Assembly: GCA_041654355.1 (NCBI GenBank)
Contig: JBAZDQ010000009.1
Location: 1-64,000, forward strand
Reading direction: 5' to 3'
Origin: DMER64 sp041654355
GTDB lineage: Bacteria > Bacteroidota > Bacteroidia > Bacteroidales > UBA932
DNA: 64,000 bases
Both the position numbers and the translations under genes were made by a program. Every line of letters starts with the position of its first letter. Position 1 is the first letter of the stretch. Below the pieces are notes generated by a model. It was not told where the DNA came from. It was given only the letters and a program-made list of their open reading frames with translations, and ran no database searches. Positions 25,241 through 33,753 of the stretch are shown here, one piece after another.

Positions 25241-26483
25241 ACTGGAACTGATCTTCTTCTATTCACCTTTACAGGAGTTTCATGCATTGGTGGAATCCAG
25301 AAGGTCTTTGCTGGAATCGCTGGAGGAACGTTTTCGGATATCTGTTATTCCTTACACAAAAATTTCAACGGATCACTTTGCCGATCCGGATAAAATTTAC
25401 GTTCCTTTCATTGCTTCAGGCGGATGTGAAGAGATTTTTCAAAGTTATGCTTATTCCCTTCCGCTTCCCCTGATCTTTCTGTATGACCACATGAACAATT
25501 CACTGCCTGCCGCACTGGAGCTGACTACTTATTTTTCAAAGGGTAAGTTGAATGTACCCATGATTTTCTCAGAGAATGAGCTGAAAGAGGCAACAATGGA
25601 TGTGTTTTACCGTATGCAACATACAGTACGCAAGCTCAAAAAAACACATATTGCACTCGTTGGTGGCGGATCACCGTGGCTCTTGTCAAATGATGTGGAT
25701 TTGGATGCACTTACACGTATGTTCGGTATGCATTTTCAATATATTGGCATAGAATCTCTTGTGGAGAATTTTAAGCAACACACCAAACTCAGCAGGGATA
25801 ATGTAGCCGTTTACCAGAAGATACTCAAGAACGCCACCCGGTTAACCAATTGCACTAAGGAGGATGTATATGACTCGGTGAGGATGTACCAGGCTTTGGA
25901 TGATATGATGGTATATCATTCATGCAACGCACTTACGGTGAAATGTTTTGATCTAATAAAAGAGTGTAAAGCAACGGCATGCACGGCACTCGCTTTGTTC
26001 AACCAGGCAGGTATCCCGGCTGCCTGCGAAGGAGATGTTCCGTCCCTGTTGTCCATGATGTTTGCCGGAGAATTAACCGGGGAACCCGTTTTTATGGCCA
26101 ATCCCATATATTTTAACCGTGAACTAAACACCATTGATATAGCCCATTGCAGCGTGCCGTTTTCCATGACCAGTACCTATGCTTTTAATTCCCATTTTGA
26201 ATCCGGGATCAGCGTAGGAGTAGAAGGGTACTTTGCTCCGGGTGAACCTTATACCTTGGTTAAATGGATGGGGAACAAACTGGAACGATTTTTTGTTTCT
26301 CAAGGAGTGACCGTTGAATCTGAAAAAGCAGATTACAAGTGCCGTACACAGATGAGACTCCAAATGGAAAATCCATTGGATGATTTTCATTTTAACGGTA
26401 TGGGAAATCACGTTTTACTGGTCAGGGGAAGGCACAAAAAAGCATTCCATGAATGGAACCAATACATGATCTATAGAAGTTAA
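25221..26483 (+). CDS. L-fucose/L-arabinose isomerase-like protein
   Basis: I start at the ATG at 25221 (MEPRKLKLELIFFYSP), giving 420 residues and a 20-bp overlap with the DUF3467 gene. A longer in-frame reading from 25164 would lie inside that gene. The C-terminal half resembles the sugar isomerase (FucI/AraA) fold: AACEGDVPSLLSMMFAGEL, FMANPIYFNRELNTIDIAHC, NSHFESGISVGVEGYF and FHFNGMGNHVLLVRG. The acidic residue of CEGDVPS and the His of AHC fall where metal-binding or substrate residues lie in the family. The N-terminal half is divergent. Isomerase activity and substrate are inferred and uncertain. It ends one base before the convergent lipoprotein gene. Confidence 0.65.
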   Translation: MEPRKLKLELIFFYSPLQEFHALVESRRSLLESLEERFRISVIPYTKISTDHFADPDKIYVPFIASGGCEEIFQSYAYSLPLPLIFLYDHMNNSLPAALELTTYFSKGKLNVPMIFSENELKEATMDVFYRMQHTVRKLKKTHIALVGGGSPWLLSNDVDLDALTRMFGMHFQYIGIESLVENFKQHTKLSRDNVAVYQKILKNATRLTNCTKEDVYDSVRMYQALDDMMVYHSCNALTVKCFDLIKECKATACTALALFNQAGIPAACEGDVPSLLSMMFAGELTGEPVFMANPIYFNRELNTIDIAHCSVPFSMTSTYAFNSHFESGISVGVEGYFAPGEPYTLVKWMGNKLERFFVSQGVTVESEKADYKCRTQMRLQMENPLDDFHFNGMGNHVLLVRGRHKKAFHEWNQYMIYRS

Positions 26484-26484
26484 G

Positions 26485-29304
26485 TTACTGACCGGCATTA
26501 AAAATCACAGCAATTTCCGAATCACTCAGTACCCTGTCGTAAAAGCGCAGACACGCCATATCAGCAGGAAGGAATGTGTTCAGGGTAGTACCGTTCAGGG
26601 CATTGGCCCCTATCACAAAATCATCCTGTACACCAAAAGACATTTCCATAGGTTCGGTATAGAGATTTATACCGTCAAGGTAAACAGTCATAGAGGTCCC
26701 GTTTGAAACGATAGACATCATGTGCCAGCTAACCCCCAGAAAATCAGTAATATCCATCCCGGCATAAGAAGGCAACGGAACAACGTATGTTTCTTTTCCC
26801 GGCCCCATACATAAGGTCAGCACCCAATTGGTGCCGTCGTGCCGGATTTCTACGAAAAATCCTCCTTCAGATATGGAACCAAAGAATGGATATACCAGGG
26901 ATTTGTTCATTTTGGTCCGGAACCGCATCCAGAAATTAAAAGTACCCCGGTCGGCTCCGGATAACGGGTTGTAGTAACGACTGAGCAAATAGCCGCTGCT
27001 GCCGTTGAAAGATATGGCTGCACGTGTGCCTGATGGTTTGTTTGAGGTGTTGTAAGTTATTCCGTTAGAGACTGTTAGGCCCGGAACATTCCCGGTCCAC
27101 TCGTAAGCTTCGGGAGTGTTGTCGGTTGTAATATACATCTTCAAACCGTCCTGTGCAACAACAGAATCATCTCTAAGTGTATTAAATTCATGTACTTCAC
27201 CATAATATACATCCAGGGCAGTTTGAATATATGCCCGGTAATAGTACCTGGTGTTTATGAGCAACCCGGCAGCCTGTGATGTGTAATTACCTGTATATTG
27301 CGTTGTTCCAAGTTTCGTACGATTATGACTGATATCAGGAGTAGGAGTAATGCTCCAGCAATGTCCGTAGTCCAGGATACTCTCGGAACCGATAGTTTGT
27401 ATATTTCCTTCTAAAACAGCTTCGTAATAAGATATATTACTGACATTTTCACCCGTTGTAATTTCCGGCGGTTTAACAGCTATATATAATGATACGGTAT
27501 CTGAATAAGATATTCCGTAGTCATTGACGGCAAAACCGCGCATGGTGTACCTAGTCCCTCTGTCGGGATCATTCATTTGGTGGATAATATAGCTTCCTTC
27601 TTCCTTGGTCCCCAGGTAGATCACATTATCGGAATCCATTTCCGGAACGGTTCCGTTGTTATTCCAGATGAAACCATGCTCTGAATAAGGAGTTCCCCCA
27701 ACATTGTTTAACCGAAAGATGAGTTTGTCCTGTAAAAAATCATTAAATTGTAATACGGGATTACCCATGATCGGAGGTCTGTAATCAAGCATTTGAGTTT
27801 CCCCGTAAGCAGTCCCCATTTCATTGGTTGCATACGCCCTGTAATACCACGTCGTACCGTTTTCCGGCAAGGTTTCCGGATATGAAACAAACGTTTGCCC
27901 ATCTCCAATGGAGCCCAGTTGTGAGTAATAACCGTTGTCAGGATCCGGAGCCGGATCCGTTCCCCAGCAATGTCCGTGCTGAACTACCGATCCTCCCCCG
28001 TTGCTTACCAGAGTCCCCCGGAAATGCAACCGGTATGCCTGATCCAGTCCAAATCCGTCGGTGGTCACATCCGGCTGCACAGCCGCAGTAGAATACGTTA
28101 CCTGTACTGTAAATTGTTGTTCCGGAGCATTGACGTAAATAATGCTTTCCGAAATCCCTGCCGGGATGTTTTCCCTGTCCAGAGCAATACCGATCTCTGC
28201 CAAGTTGACCTCACGGGTAATGCTTCCCTGTTCCACAGACAAACTAAGAAGCGGATCTTCACACGTTACGGTAAATGGAACGTCATGAATTCCCGAGAGC
28301 CTGGATACGGTCAACGACCTTTCCGTATCCTGTGTTCCAAAATCAAGCGATTGAGGCGCAACCTGTATTAAATCCTGTGTCTTTGTGATGGAAAAGACAT
28401 ATGAAGTATCTCCCCCGTTGGATAGCAGTTTGGTGCTGAAGCTGCAGCTGCCGTAATCCAGTGTGGAACGGTCTGCCTGAATGGAAATCTGTCTTTGTTC
28501 CCCGGCCGGAACGCTGCCGCTTACATCCGGATCCCAGGAAAGCCAGGCAGGCAATGCATCCTCTAACTGCCATTCAAGGGGGATATTTCCCGAATTTGAA
28601 AGCGTTGTCTGCAGCTGTGTTTCTTCTTCCCCAAAATCAAATTCCGTGTTCTTTGCCGTCAGAACGGCTCCTTCAACAAGCACCAGGACCTCCACAGTCA
28701 GCGGAGTTTGTCCGCCGACCAGCTGAATTTCCGTGCTCTGCTCCCCAATAGGCAGACCGGTCCGGTCACATTTAAAAGTGATGGTTTGTGACTCGCCCAT
28801 GACCAGAACCCCGTCTAAAGGATCTACGGTAAGCCATGCAGGGAAATAAAGTTCCAGGAAATTCCACCGCAGCGTGTCACTTCCGGGATTCGTCAGGATT
28901 CGTTCCACGGACAAAGCATCGGCTCCAAAATCAACGGAATTGGAAGAAAGTACTGCTTTTGCTATACGGGGCTCCAGGGAAATATCAATGGTATAGAGAT
29001 TTTTTCTTTTGGGTGAAAGGGGCATGGATTCTGTTTGCCAGCTGTCATAGCCGGGAATGCTGAACACCAGATACACGTTTTCAGTAGTCCGGGGCAGTTC
29101 AATGGAATAAGTACCGTCATCACTTGTTTCTTCTCCCAGGCTGAAAGGCATAACGGTGACCGATACACCTTTTATTGGATCTCCGGTTTGCGCATCTGTA
29201 ACCGTTCCGGTAAAAGTAGTGGTGGTTCCTGTATTATCGCAGGCAATTAACAAAGAAGCAGCCAGAAGCAAGATGGCAAAACCCGGGAAACGAAAATTAC
29301 GCAT
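26485..29304 (-). CDS. Modular surface lipoprotein: carboxypeptidase-regulatory, Ig/BACON-like, Fn3-like and LamG-like domains
   Basis: This 939-residue protein has signal peptide and lipobox LLIAC (Cys about 22). A carboxypeptidase-regulatory-like domain covers about 30-110 (FTGTVTDAQTGDPIKGVSVT). Three repeated beta modules follow, each with a VDFG/FDFG/LDFG opening and PAWLTVDP or PAWLSWDP phrases, resembling BACON-type domains. Residues about 410-715 hold at least three Fn3-like repeats, each ending in YYRAYATNEMGTAYGE-type text. The last 200 residues form a concanavalin/LamG-like fold (GTFNFWMRFRTKMNKS, SWHMMSIVSNGTSMTVYLDG, CLRFYDRVLSDSEIAVIFN). The architecture suggests a surface glycan-binding or adhesive role. 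No SusC/SusD pair is adjacent. Confidence 0.78.
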   Translation of the reverse strand: MRNFRFPGFAILLLAASLLIACDNTGTTTTFTGTVTDAQTGDPIKGVSVTVMPFSLGEETSDDGTYSIELPRTTENVYLVFSIPGYDSWQTESMPLSPKRKNLYTIDISLEPRIAKAVLSSNSVDFGADALSVERILTNPGSDTLRWNFLELYFPAWLTVDPLDGVLVMGESQTITFKCDRTGLPIGEQSTEIQLVGGQTPLTVEVLVLVEGAVLTAKNTEFDFGEEETQLQTTLSNSGNIPLEWQLEDALPAWLSWDPDVSGSVPAGEQRQISIQADRSTLDYGSCSFSTKLLSNGGDTSYVFSITKTQDLIQVAPQSLDFGTQDTERSLTVSRLSGIHDVPFTVTCEDPLLSLSVEQGSITREVNLAEIGIALDRENIPAGISESIIYVNAPEQQFTVQVTYSTAAVQPDVTTDGFGLDQAYRLHFRGTLVSNGGGSVVQHGHCWGTDPAPDPDNGYYSQLGSIGDGQTFVSYPETLPENGTTWYYRAYATNEMGTAYGETQMLDYRPPIMGNPVLQFNDFLQDKLIFRLNNVGGTPYSEHGFIWNNNGTVPEMDSDNVIYLGTKEEGSYIIHQMNDPDRGTRYTMRGFAVNDYGISYSDTVSLYIAVKPPEITTGENVSNISYYEAVLEGNIQTIGSESILDYGHCWSITPTPDISHNRTKLGTTQYTGNYTSQAAGLLINTRYYYRAYIQTALDVYYGEVHEFNTLRDDSVVAQDGLKMYITTDNTPEAYEWTGNVPGLTVSNGITYNTSNKPSGTRAAISFNGSSGYLLSRYYNPLSGADRGTFNFWMRFRTKMNKSLVYPFFGSISEGGFFVEIRHDGTNWVLTLCMGPGKETYVVPLPSYAGMDITDFLGVSWHMMSIVSNGTSMTVYLDGINLYTEPMEMSFGVQDDFVIGANALNGTTLNTFLPADMACLRFYDRVLSDSEIAVIFNAGQ

Positions 29305-29333
29305 ATACCAGTATGTTTGTGATGCAAATATAA

Positions 29334-29341
29334 TAACTTTG
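29334..29341 (+). promoter_or_regulatory. Candidate -7 element for kdsC-maf
   Basis: TAACTTTG fits TAnnTTTG but is only 7 bp from the kdsC ATG. An upstream TATGTTTG at 29312-29319 also fits and would give a more usual leader. The 44-bp divergent gap also contains CAAATATA (29325-29332), a minus-strand match for the lipoprotein gene. Confidence 0.45.
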
Positions 29342-29348
29342 CAACATT

Positions 29349-29897
29349 ATGAGTAATTACAAAAGCCAGCTCCATAAGATAAAAGCGTTTGCTTTTGACG
29401 TTGACGGAGTACTTACAGACGGAGGTGTAATGTCCATGCCGGACGGAGATCTTTTCAGAACCCATTATGCACGTGATGCATATGCCATCAGGATTGCGGT
29501 GGAACACGGGTATCCTGTTGCAATTATTACAGGAGGAGTATCGCCATCGGTAGAAAAACGTTACCGCAACATAGGAGTCAAAGACATCTATTCGGGAGCA
29601 CGGGACAAGATTCCCCCGTTCCTGGATTTTTGCAAAAAATACAACCTGAATCCGGCCGAAGTGGCTTACGCCGGGGATGACATTCCGGATATTCCGCCCA
29701 TGAAAGCATGCGGCCTTCCCTTCTGTCCTGCCGATGCAGCGCCCGAAGTACGTCACATATCCAGTTATATATCTCCTTTCGCGGGAGGAAGAGGTTGTGT
29801 TCGGGACTTTGTAGAACAGACACTCAAGCTTCACGGCAAATGGTACAAGGAAAAGGAAAACGTCCCGGAAGATATGCTGGAAGCTCCCTCGGAATGA
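29349..29897 (+). CDS. kdsC: 3-deoxy-D-manno-octulosonate 8-phosphate phosphatase (HAD family)
   Basis: KdsC removes phosphate from Kdo-8-P, the step after KdsA. The 182-residue protein lacks a cap domain and has HAD motif I FAFDVDGVLTDGG with nucleophile Asp18. Motif II is AIITGG, followed by GARDKIP and motif IV YAGDDIPDIPPM. The C-terminal GGRGCVRDFVEQTL is typical of the YrbI/KdsC subfamily. The maf gene starts 3 bp downstream, an arrangement I know from other Bacteroidales. Confidence 0.95.
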   Translation: MSNYKSQLHKIKAFAFDVDGVLTDGGVMSMPDGDLFRTHYARDAYAIRIAVEHGYPVAIITGGVSPSVEKRYRNIGVKDIYSGARDKIPPFLDFCKKYNLNPAEVAYAGDDIPDIPPMKACGLPFCPADAAPEVRHISSYISPFAGGRGCVRDFVEQTLKLHGKWYKEKENVPEDMLEAPSE

Positions 29898-29900
29898 CTT

Positions 29901-30518
29901 ATGCATACAAACTACAAGATAATACTCGGCTCGGCTTCCCCGCGTAGAAAACACCTTCTGGAAGGCACGGACCTGCCTTTTACCGTTGAACCGGTTCACG
30001 GAGTGGATGAAGATCATTTTCCCGCTGACCTGGATTCCTGCGAGATTCCTTTGTTTCTGGCACGCTCCAAATCCCTGGCTTTCCCACGGCCGCTGCTACA
30101 GGATGAATTGCTGATCACGGCAGATACTCTTGTTTTTACCCGCGAAGCCTCCGATCTCTGGACGGTGTTGGGAAAACCGGACTCGGCAAAAGATGCACAA
30201 AACATGCTGCAACACCTTTCCGGGCGGTGCCACAAGGTAATTACCGGCGTTTACCTTCGTTCCGGGGAAGATCCACCTATCTCTGAGGGTTTTGAGGATC
30301 AGACGCTGGTTTGGTTTTCCGAATTAAACAATCACGAGACAGACTATTATATAAAAAGGTATCAGCCGTACGACAAAGCAGGATCCTACGGGGTGCAGGA
30401 ATGGATCGGATATATTGCTATTGACCGTATTGAGGGCAGTTATTTCAACGTCATGGGATTCCCTGTTCAAAAAATCTGGGACCGGTTGAAGCAAGTTAAC
30501 GCCGTATCATTTCCGTAA
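29901..30518 (+). CDS. maf: Maf-family nucleoside triphosphate pyrophosphatase
   Basis: This 205-residue Maf/HAM1-fold enzyme hydrolyses non-canonical or excess NTPs (dTTP/UTP type in the YhdE branch). The N-terminal signature is ILGSASPRRKHLLEG. The central ITADTLVFTRE contains the metal-binding Asp, LGKPDSAKDAQNMLQHLSG is the family helix, and YDKAGSYGVQEW with GSYFNVMGFPVQKIW closes it. It lies 3 bp after kdsC and is likely in the same transcript. The pfp gene follows with its own promoter. Confidence 0.93.
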   Translation: MHTNYKIILGSASPRRKHLLEGTDLPFTVEPVHGVDEDHFPADLDSCEIPLFLARSKSLAFPRPLLQDELLITADTLVFTREASDLWTVLGKPDSAKDAQNMLQHLSGRCHKVITGVYLRSGEDPPISEGFEDQTLVWFSELNNHETDYYIKRYQPYDKAGSYGVQEWIGYIAIDRIEGSYFNVMGFPVQKIWDRLKQVNAVSFP

Positions 30519-30533
30519 ACAAAGCTTTTTCCC

Positions 30534-30541
30534 TAAATTTG
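30534..30541 (+). promoter_or_regulatory. Candidate -7 element for pfp
   Basis: TAAATTTG is a full TAnnTTTG match ending 22 bp before the pfp ATG. No strong -33 TTG is obvious at 19-20 bases. Confidence 0.5.
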
Positions 30542-30563
30542 TCGCTTCTTAAAAATATCAGAT

Positions 30564-31805
30564 ATGGAAAAACAACCTTCAATAGCCATACTATGCGGTG
30601 GCGGCCCGGCTCCCGGGATCAACACAGTAGTATGTACGATCACAAAAACATTTATTACTAAGGGATACCGCATAATTGGCCTGCACGGCGGGTATACCGG
30701 ATTGTTTTGCAAAGAGAAATGCCGCCAGGAAGATATGGATTTTGACAAGGCTGACATGCTCTTCAACCGCGGCGGATCCTACCTGCGCATGAGCCGTTTC
30801 AAACCAACGGACAAGGATTTTGAAGAACGTTTCAACCTGGATTTTTTCAAGGAAAACAACGTAAAACTTTTGGTGACAGTAGGTGGTGACGATACAGCTT
30901 CCACGGCCAACCGTATTTCCAAGTTCCTGGTCAAGAAAGAATACAACATAGCCAACATTCACGTACCCAAAACCATTGACAACGACCTGCCCCTGCCCGA
31001 AGGCATTCCCACGTTCGGCTACCAGAGCGCCAAGGCACAAGGCACAGATCTGGGACGAACCGTATACGAAGATGCACGCACCAGCGAAAACTGGTTCATT
31101 GTTACGGCCATGGGACGTTCAGCCGGCCACCTGGCATTCGGGATCGGATCTTCCTGCCATTTCCCCATGATCATCATTTCGGAAATGTTTTACAAAACCC
31201 AGATGACCATAGAAAAGATCGTAAACCTGATCATATCCTCCGTTATCAAACGCCAGATCCGCAACATCCCTTACGGTTGCATCATGATATCCGAAGGCGT
31301 TTTCCAATCCCTTTCAGAAAAAGACGTCAAGGATGCAGGCATTGCCTTTTCTTACGATGCACACGGGCATCCGGAACTGGGCAAGATCTCCAAATCCCAC
31401 ATCATTGATAATTTGGTAGAGAAAAAAATGACGGAACTGGGTATCAAAGTAAAAACCCGCCCGGTGGAAGTCGGTTACGAAGTACGCTGTATCACTCCCA
31501 AATCTTTTGACCTGGAATATTGCTCCATGCTGGGAATGGGTGTTTACGAACTCTTCATCAAAGGCGTGAGCGGCTGCATGGTTTGCCGCGACGGGAACGG
31601 AAAGATCATCCCCTTGTTTTTACAGGACCTGCAGGATCCCGTTACCGGAAAAATCCCTGCACGTCAGGTAAATATGAAATCACACGAAGTCCAGTTCTAT
31701 ATGAAACACATCATGGACTACATCACAGAAGCGGATTACGAAGCCGCCAAAGCCATTGTACCCAACCCGGAAGAATTTGATTTTCATAAGATCCTGATGT
31801 TCTAG
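30564..31805 (+). CDS. pfp: 6-phosphofructokinase, pyrophosphate-dependent type
   Basis: This 413-residue phosphofructokinase has the N-terminal nucleotide/PPi loop CGGGPAPGINTVV and the diagnostic VGGDDTASTAN. The second Asp of GGDD is the residue that favours pyrophosphate over ATP; ATP enzymes have GGDGS. The catalytic loop is PKTIDNDLP, and MGRSAGHLAFGIG and a late YEVRCITPKSFDLEY segment are present. It converts fructose-6-P and PPi to fructose-1,6-bisphosphate reversibly. The specificity is deduced from the motif. gapA and pckA in the same window are in the same central pathway. It is convergent with pckA. Confidence 0.9.
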   Translation: MEKQPSIAILCGGGPAPGINTVVCTITKTFITKGYRIIGLHGGYTGLFCKEKCRQEDMDFDKADMLFNRGGSYLRMSRFKPTDKDFEERFNLDFFKENNVKLLVTVGGDDTASTANRISKFLVKKEYNIANIHVPKTIDNDLPLPEGIPTFGYQSAKAQGTDLGRTVYEDARTSENWFIVTAMGRSAGHLAFGIGSSCHFPMIIISEMFYKTQMTIEKIVNLIISSVIKRQIRNIPYGCIMISEGVFQSLSEKDVKDAGIAFSYDAHGHPELGKISKSHIIDNLVEKKMTELGIKVKTRPVEVGYEVRCITPKSFDLEYCSMLGMGVYELFIKGVSGCMVCRDGNGKIIPLFLQDLQDPVTGKIPARQVNMKSHEVQFYMKHIMDYITEADYEAAKAIVPNPEEFDFHKILMF

Positions 31806-31811
31806 TACGGA

Positions 31812-31968
31812 GAGGCAGCCAGCCCCCAGAGGAACTCCGTTCCGCTTCGCTCCACTCCGGCCCCTCCCAAAATCTACTTCGTTCTTGCTATGCAAGAACT
31901 CGTATATTGCGGGCCCCTCCCCCTGCCCGTGTCCGGGGGTGGACACGTCCTCTGGGGGCTGCTGCCTC
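31812..31968. repeat. 157-bp element with long inverted repeat and internal hairpins
   Basis: The outer arms are GAGGCAGCCAGCCCCCAGAG at 31812-31831, continuing GA to 31833, and their reverse complement at 31948-31968 with one unpaired base: 21 paired positions. Inside lie a perfect 8-bp hairpin (GTTCTTGC/GCAAGAAC, 31881-31899) and a 6-bp hairpin (GTGTCC/GGACAC, 31929-31946). Two CCCCTCCC-type runs are also present. The composition is much richer in G+C than its surroundings. It begins six bases after the pfp stop and contains no plausible gene. It could be a dispersed palindromic element, a mobile miniature repeat or a structured 3' RNA. Confidence 0.65.
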
Positions 31969-32003
31969 ATCCGCTGGAAGTATTGACCCGATCCACAATA
32001 AAA

Positions 32004-32041
32004 AAGGTGACTAGCAGTCAATTTGACTTTCTAGTCACCTT
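32004..32041. terminator. Bidirectional hairpin terminator between pfp and pckA
   Basis: An 11-bp perfect stem (AAGGTGACTAG at 32004-32014 with CTAGTCACCTT at 32031-32041) is extended by an inner 5-bp stem (AGTCA/TGACT). It is flanked by an A-run on the left and T-rich CATTTTT on the right. Lying between convergent genes, it can end both transcripts. Confidence 0.85.
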
Positions 32042-32062
32042 CATTTTTAGTCCTACGCAATA

Positions 32063-33658
32063 CTACGGCAACTGCGGACCGGAAGGAATCAGATCCCGGG
32101 CAGCCTGGGTGTCACAGTATTTATCAAAATTCTTGATGTATTTGGTCGCCAGTGAAACGGCTTTATTTTCCCATTCTTTTGCATCCCGGTAAGTGTCACG
32201 GGGATCCAGAATGTCTGACGAAACACCGGGCAATTGTGTGGGAATGGTCAGATTCATTACAGGAATATGCTTGGTGGGTGCTTTATCAATGCTGCCGTCA
32301 ATAATCGCATCAATAATGGCACGTGTTTCTTTCAGGGAAATACGTTTGCCGGTCCCGTTCCATCCGGTATTCACCAGGTAAGCTTTGGCATCGTGTTCAT
32401 TCATTTTCTTTACCAGGTTTTTGGCATAGATAGTCGGGTGAACGGTCAGGAAGGCTTCCCCGAAAGCAGCCGAGAAAGAAGGTACGGGTTCGGTAATCCC
32501 CAGTTCCGTCCCGGCCAGTTTGGAAGTATATCCGCACAAGAAGTGGTACTGTGCCTGTTTGTCATCCAGGATAGAAACCGGAGGCAATACCCCGTAGGCA
32601 TCTGCAGAAAGGTAGATTACTTTCTTGGCATGTCCGGCTTTGGTAGGCAGTACGATCTTATTGATAAAGTATATGGGATAGGAAACACGGGTGTTTTCCG
32701 TAATGGATCCATCGTTGAAATCAGGTGTCCCGTCAGGCAATACTTTTACGTTTTCCAACAATGCATCCCGGCGGATGGCTCTCCAGATATCCGGTTCCTT
32801 TTCCTTGCTCAGGTCTATACATTTAGCGTAGCAGCCGCCTTCAAAGTTGAAAACGCCGTGGTCGTCCCATCCGTGCTCGTCGTCTCCAATCAGGTAGCGT
32901 TTGGGATCGGCAGATAAGGTAGTTTTGCCGGTTCCCGAGAGACCAAAGAAAATGGCCACATCTCCTTCTTCGCCCACATTAGCCGAACAGTGCATGGCAG
33001 CAATCCCTTTCAAAGGCAGGTAATAGTTCATCATAGAGAAAATACCTTTCTTCATTTCACCGCCGTACCAGCTGCCTCCCACTACAGAAAGACGTTCGGT
33101 GAGGTTGAATACCACAAACACCTCTGAATGCATCCCCTGCTCTTTCCAATTGGGATTGGTCGCCTTGGAAGCATTGATCATCACGAAATCGGGTTCTCCG
33201 TAATTCTCCAGTTCATATTCCGAAGGACGTATGAACATGTTGGTCACAAAATGAGCCTGCCAGGCCACTTCCATGATGAAACGCACTTTCATGCGCGTAT
33301 CTGCATTGGTACCGCAGAAAGCATCTACCACATACAATTTCTTTGCATCCGAAAGCTGATCCTGTGCAATGGTCTTTAGCGAATTCCACACTTCAGTAGT
33401 AACGGGTTTGTTTACAACACCGTCCCACCATATTGTATTCTCAGTAGTTGCATCTTTAACAATAAATTTGTCTTTTGGTGAACGGCCTGTAAAACGGCCA
33501 GTTAGCACGTTGACAGCTCCCATATTGGTCAGAACACCTTTTTCAAACCCTTCATTGACAGTGTCCATTTCTGCCTGAAACAATTCTTCGTAAGAAGGGT
33601 TGTATACAATCTCCCCTACATTCGTAATTCCATACTTAGATAGATCTAATTTGCTCAT
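32063..33658 (-). CDS. pckA: Phosphoenolpyruvate carboxykinase (ATP)
   Basis: PckA interconverts oxaloacetate and phosphoenolpyruvate; in anaerobic Bacteroidota it often runs toward oxaloacetate on the way to succinate. The ATG at 33658 gives MSKLDLSKYGI and 531 residues; an ATG two codons earlier is also in frame. Motifs are GRFTGRSPKDKF, AMHCSANVGEEGDVAIFFGL, the kinase P-loop GLSGTGKTTLS, the metal site GDDEHGWDDHGVFNFEGGCY and YTSKLAGTELG. It is convergent with pfp across a strong terminator and divergent from recQ. The leader (33659-33753) has no clear TAnnTTTG on the minus strand. Confidence 0.97.
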   Translation of the reverse strand: MSKLDLSKYGITNVGEIVYNPSYEELFQAEMDTVNEGFEKGVLTNMGAVNVLTGRFTGRSPKDKFIVKDATTENTIWWDGVVNKPVTTEVWNSLKTIAQDQLSDAKKLYVVDAFCGTNADTRMKVRFIMEVAWQAHFVTNMFIRPSEYELENYGEPDFVMINASKATNPNWKEQGMHSEVFVVFNLTERLSVVGGSWYGGEMKKGIFSMMNYYLPLKGIAAMHCSANVGEEGDVAIFFGLSGTGKTTLSADPKRYLIGDDEHGWDDHGVFNFEGGCYAKCIDLSKEKEPDIWRAIRRDALLENVKVLPDGTPDFNDGSITENTRVSYPIYFINKIVLPTKAGHAKKVIYLSADAYGVLPPVSILDDKQAQYHFLCGYTSKLAGTELGITEPVPSFSAAFGEAFLTVHPTIYAKNLVKKMNEHDAKAYLVNTGWNGTGKRISLKETRAIIDAIIDGSIDKAPTKHIPVMNLTIPTQLPGVSSDILDPRDTYRDAKEWENKAVSLATKYIKNFDKYCDTQAARDLIPSGPQLP

Positions 33659-33710
33659 AATCAATAAATAAATAATTAATAAAACGGAGTTGATTTCTTT
33701 TTAAACCAAG

Positions 33711-33740
33711 TTGCTAAGATACTCATTTTATTTATCTTTG
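33711..33740 (+). promoter_or_regulatory. Bacteroidota-type promoter for recQ
   Basis: TTG at 33711-33713, a 19-base spacer and TATCTTTG at 33733-33740 form a complete consensus promoter. The recQ ATG is 13 bp downstream. Confidence 0.75.
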
Positions 33741-33753
33741 CAATAATGGGATT

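Noticed and set aside
30564..31805. ATP-dependent phosphofructokinase
   Set aside because: The GGDD motif is the pyrophosphate-type signature; ATP enzymes have GGDG.
31680..32021. 113-codon minus-strand frame across the structured element after pfp
   Set aside because: It overlaps the pfp 3' end antisense, runs through the inverted repeat and terminator, and shows no recognisable motif.
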